Of a stretch of DNA of 6,557 bases, positions 5,375 through 6,557 are shown one piece after another. Source of the DNA: Geoglobus sp. (GTDB taxonomy: Archaea; Halobacteriota; Archaeoglobi; Archaeoglobales; Archaeoglobaceae); assembly GCA_015523645.1 (NCBI GenBank), contig WAJY01000281.1:1-6557 (forward strand), in the 5' to 3' direction. The notes under the pieces are model-generated. The model was not told the origin of the DNA. It ran no database searches and was given only the letters and a program-made list of their open reading frames with translations. Positions within the stretch are counted from its first letter, which is position 1. Each line of letters starts with the position of its first letter. A program made the position numbers and the translations under genes.

Positions 5375-6280
5375 ATGATTGAATCTTGGCAAGAATACAG
5401 GATTATAAATGAAGCACTTCACAATCTCATAAGCAAGGTAGACACGCTACCAAAAATTAAAAAAGCTTTGCTTCATTTGCTAAAGGCTGGAGGAAAAAGA
5501 ACAAGACCAATAATTGTACTTCTGAGTGGAAAACTGGCAGGAGGAGACTACAAGTCCCTTTTGGACATGGCAATTGCCGTAGAATTGATTCATACTGCAA
5601 GCCTTGCTCATGATGACATAATCGATAAGGGTGTTGTCAGGAGAAACGTTGAGACTCTTAATGTCAAGTACGACCCATCTCTTGCAATGCTTGTTGGAGA
5701 CTGGCTGATCTCAAAATCTGTTGAGCTAACTTCAAAGTATGGAGAGGAGGTTGTTAGGAACTTTGCAAAGACCGGAATGGTGATGAGTGAGGGAGAGGTG
5801 CTGGATGTTTATAGCATAACAGAGAACTTTACAGAAAGGGAATACTTCAAGTGCATTGGGTACAAAACTGCATCTCTGTTTGCCTATTCAGCTAAAAATG
5901 CCTTTAAATACATCTCCAAGGACAATGAAAAGTCAGAGAGATTGTATCAGTACGGACTTAATCTCGGGATAGCTTATCAGCTTGTTGACGATCTCCTTGA
6001 GTATCTTGAAATATTCGAGGACAAGAAAAGTGAATTTGAGTCACTAACACTTCCTTTAATTCTTGAAAGGAGATTTGGCTTTAGAGAGTCTGTCGAGAGG
6101 GTATTAAGTCTAATAAGGGAGTTTACAGAAAAGAGTAAAAAGGCTCTTGAAATATTCCCCGCCTCTGAGGCAAAAGAGAAGCTTTTGAGCATAATAGATT
6201 ATCTAACTGTAAACATGATAAGGAATTATGTGAGCAAGAATAGAGAAGTTATATCAATACTTGAGTCTTACAATCCTTGA
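5375..6280 (+). CDS. Trans-prenyl diphosphate synthase, probably medium/long-chain
   Basis: A 301-residue all-helical enzyme of the isoprenyl diphosphate synthase family, which condenses isopentenyl diphosphate with an allylic diphosphate. Seen in order: GGKRTRP (39-45), the first Asp-rich motif D80-D-I-I-D84 in HTASLAHDDIID, Arg89-Arg90, GDWL (108-111), Lys164-Thr165 in KTASLF, and the second Asp motif in YQLVDDLLEYLE (D205-D206-L-L-E209). Residues 5 and 4 before the first motif are Ala and Ser, as in long-chain synthases such as IspB and HepT, where geranylgeranyl or farnesyl enzymes carry bulky residues. This points to a quinone side-chain role (Archaeoglobus has menaquinone-7) more than membrane lipid. 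Odd: the last Asp of motif 2 is Glu, RRG is RRN, and the GKPxGxDxxxGKxTLP loop is about six residues short (ending ESLTLP). A divergent active enzyme or a partner subunit are both possible. Confidence 0.9.
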   Translation: MIESWQEYRIINEALHNLISKVDTLPKIKKALLHLLKAGGKRTRPIIVLLSGKLAGGDYKSLLDMAIAVELIHTASLAHDDIIDKGVVRRNVETLNVKYDPSLAMLVGDWLISKSVELTSKYGEEVVRNFAKTGMVMSEGEVLDVYSITENFTEREYFKCIGYKTASLFAYSAKNAFKYISKDNEKSERLYQYGLNLGIAYQLVDDLLEYLEIFEDKKSEFESLTLPLILERRFGFRESVERVLSLIREFTEKSKKALEIFPASEAKEKLLSIIDYLTVNMIRNYVSKNREVISILESYNP

Positions 6281-6557
6281 GGAGTTTCTCAACATCTTCT
6301 CCAGATCTGTTCCCGCTCCTTTTGCCACTTTTTCAGCCATCTCTTTCGTAAGAAAATCTTTTGGAGAGTGGGCATCTGTATTGAGAATAAGCTTTACATT
6401 GAACTCCTCAGCCATCCTAGCAACATGTCCATTTGTGAGAGAATGTCCGAACCTGGAGGTTATTTCAAAGTGAACTCCGTTTTCTCCGGCAATTTCTGAA
6501 GTTTTCTCATCAACAAGTCCAGGGTGGGCTAGTATGTCGATCTCCTCATTCACAGCG
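6254..6557 (-). CDS. PHP-domain phosphoesterase, histidinol-phosphatase-like (5' end cut by window)
   Basis: The C-terminal part, about 100 codons, of a PHP-superfamily metal-dependent hydrolase read from the minus strand. Motifs are DILAHPGLVDEK, FEITSRFGHSLTNGHVARMA and LILNTDAHSPKDFLTKEMAEK, followed by VAKGAGT. The histidine of AHPG and the Asp and His of NTDAH are metal-ligand positions in PHP enzymes. The ITSRxGHSLTNGHV block recalls archaeal PHP proteins annotated as histidinol-phosphatase domain proteins; the true substrate is not known. The reading frame continues to the window edge (an Ala codon precedes the in-frame GTG at 6553-6551), so the GTG is not the start and the N-terminal half with the HxHxxxSDG motif is outside. 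It ends at a TGA at 6256-6254 and overlaps the oppositely oriented prenyl synthase gene by 27 bases. Confidence 0.88.
   Translation of the reverse strand, partial: AVNEEIDILAHPGLVDEKTSEIAGENGVHFEITSRFGHSLTNGHVARMAEEFNVKLILNTDAHSPKDFLTKEMAEKVAKGAGTDLEKMLRNSSRIVRLKY

Noticed and set aside
6551..6553. GTG (minus strand) as start of the PHP gene
   Set aside because: It lies just before a metal-binding motif deep in the PHP fold; the frame continues to the window edge.

Overview
The window looks like the chromosome of a hyperthermophilic archaeon, most likely of the Archaeoglobales (Archaeoglobus, Ferroglobus or Geoglobus). Reasons: an archaeal-type RtcB RNA ligase and a deoxyhypusine synthase (hypusine is an archaeal and eukaryotic modification), TATA-box promoters with very short leaders, Shine-Dalgarno sites of the GGTGAT/GAGG type inside operons, AGA/AGG and ATA codon preference, and purine-rich coding strands. 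The genus is an inference. Genes are packed tightly, no intergenic gap reaches 300 bases, and I saw no mobile element, CRISPR array, tRNA or rRNA.

Layout. Bases 1-309 hold the end of a TatA-type twin-arginine translocation protein, followed by T-rich terminator-like DNA. A TATA-box promoter near 372 starts a compact five-gene cluster (425-2952), all on the plus strand: an AbrB-type regulator, a 42-residue four-cysteine protein resembling the HiPIP-like small subunits of benzylsuccinate synthase, an AlkD-like HEAT-repeat protein, an O6-alkylguanine-DNA alkyltransferase, and a radical SAM protein related to spore photoproduct lyase (SplB/COG1533). Gaps are 4 and 13 bases, then the genes overlap by 4 and 20 bases. 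This looks like a DNA alkylation/lesion repair operon. It is the most interesting part of the window, because two of its members (the Fe-S mini-protein and the SPL-like enzyme) have no assigned role in such a pathway.

A second unit (3006-5350) joins rtcB, the tRNA-splicing/RNA-repair ligase with all expected catalytic residues, by an ATGA overlap to a deoxyhypusine synthase. That enzyme keeps the catalytic lysine but differs from the human enzyme at two substrate-pocket positions. A prenyl diphosphate synthase (5375-6280) follows, probably with its own promoter spanning the dhs stop codon. Its first Asp-rich region looks like that of long-chain enzymes (compatible with a menaquinone side chain), but its second Asp motif ends in Glu and the lid loop is short. 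Its 3' end overlaps, tail to tail by 27 bases, a PHP-domain phosphoesterase gene on the minus strand that runs out of the window.

Two gene starts needed correction: the 42-residue protein is hidden under a falsely long 5' extension of the AlkD-like gene, and both end genes (TatA, PHP) are cut by the window edges rather than starting inside it.
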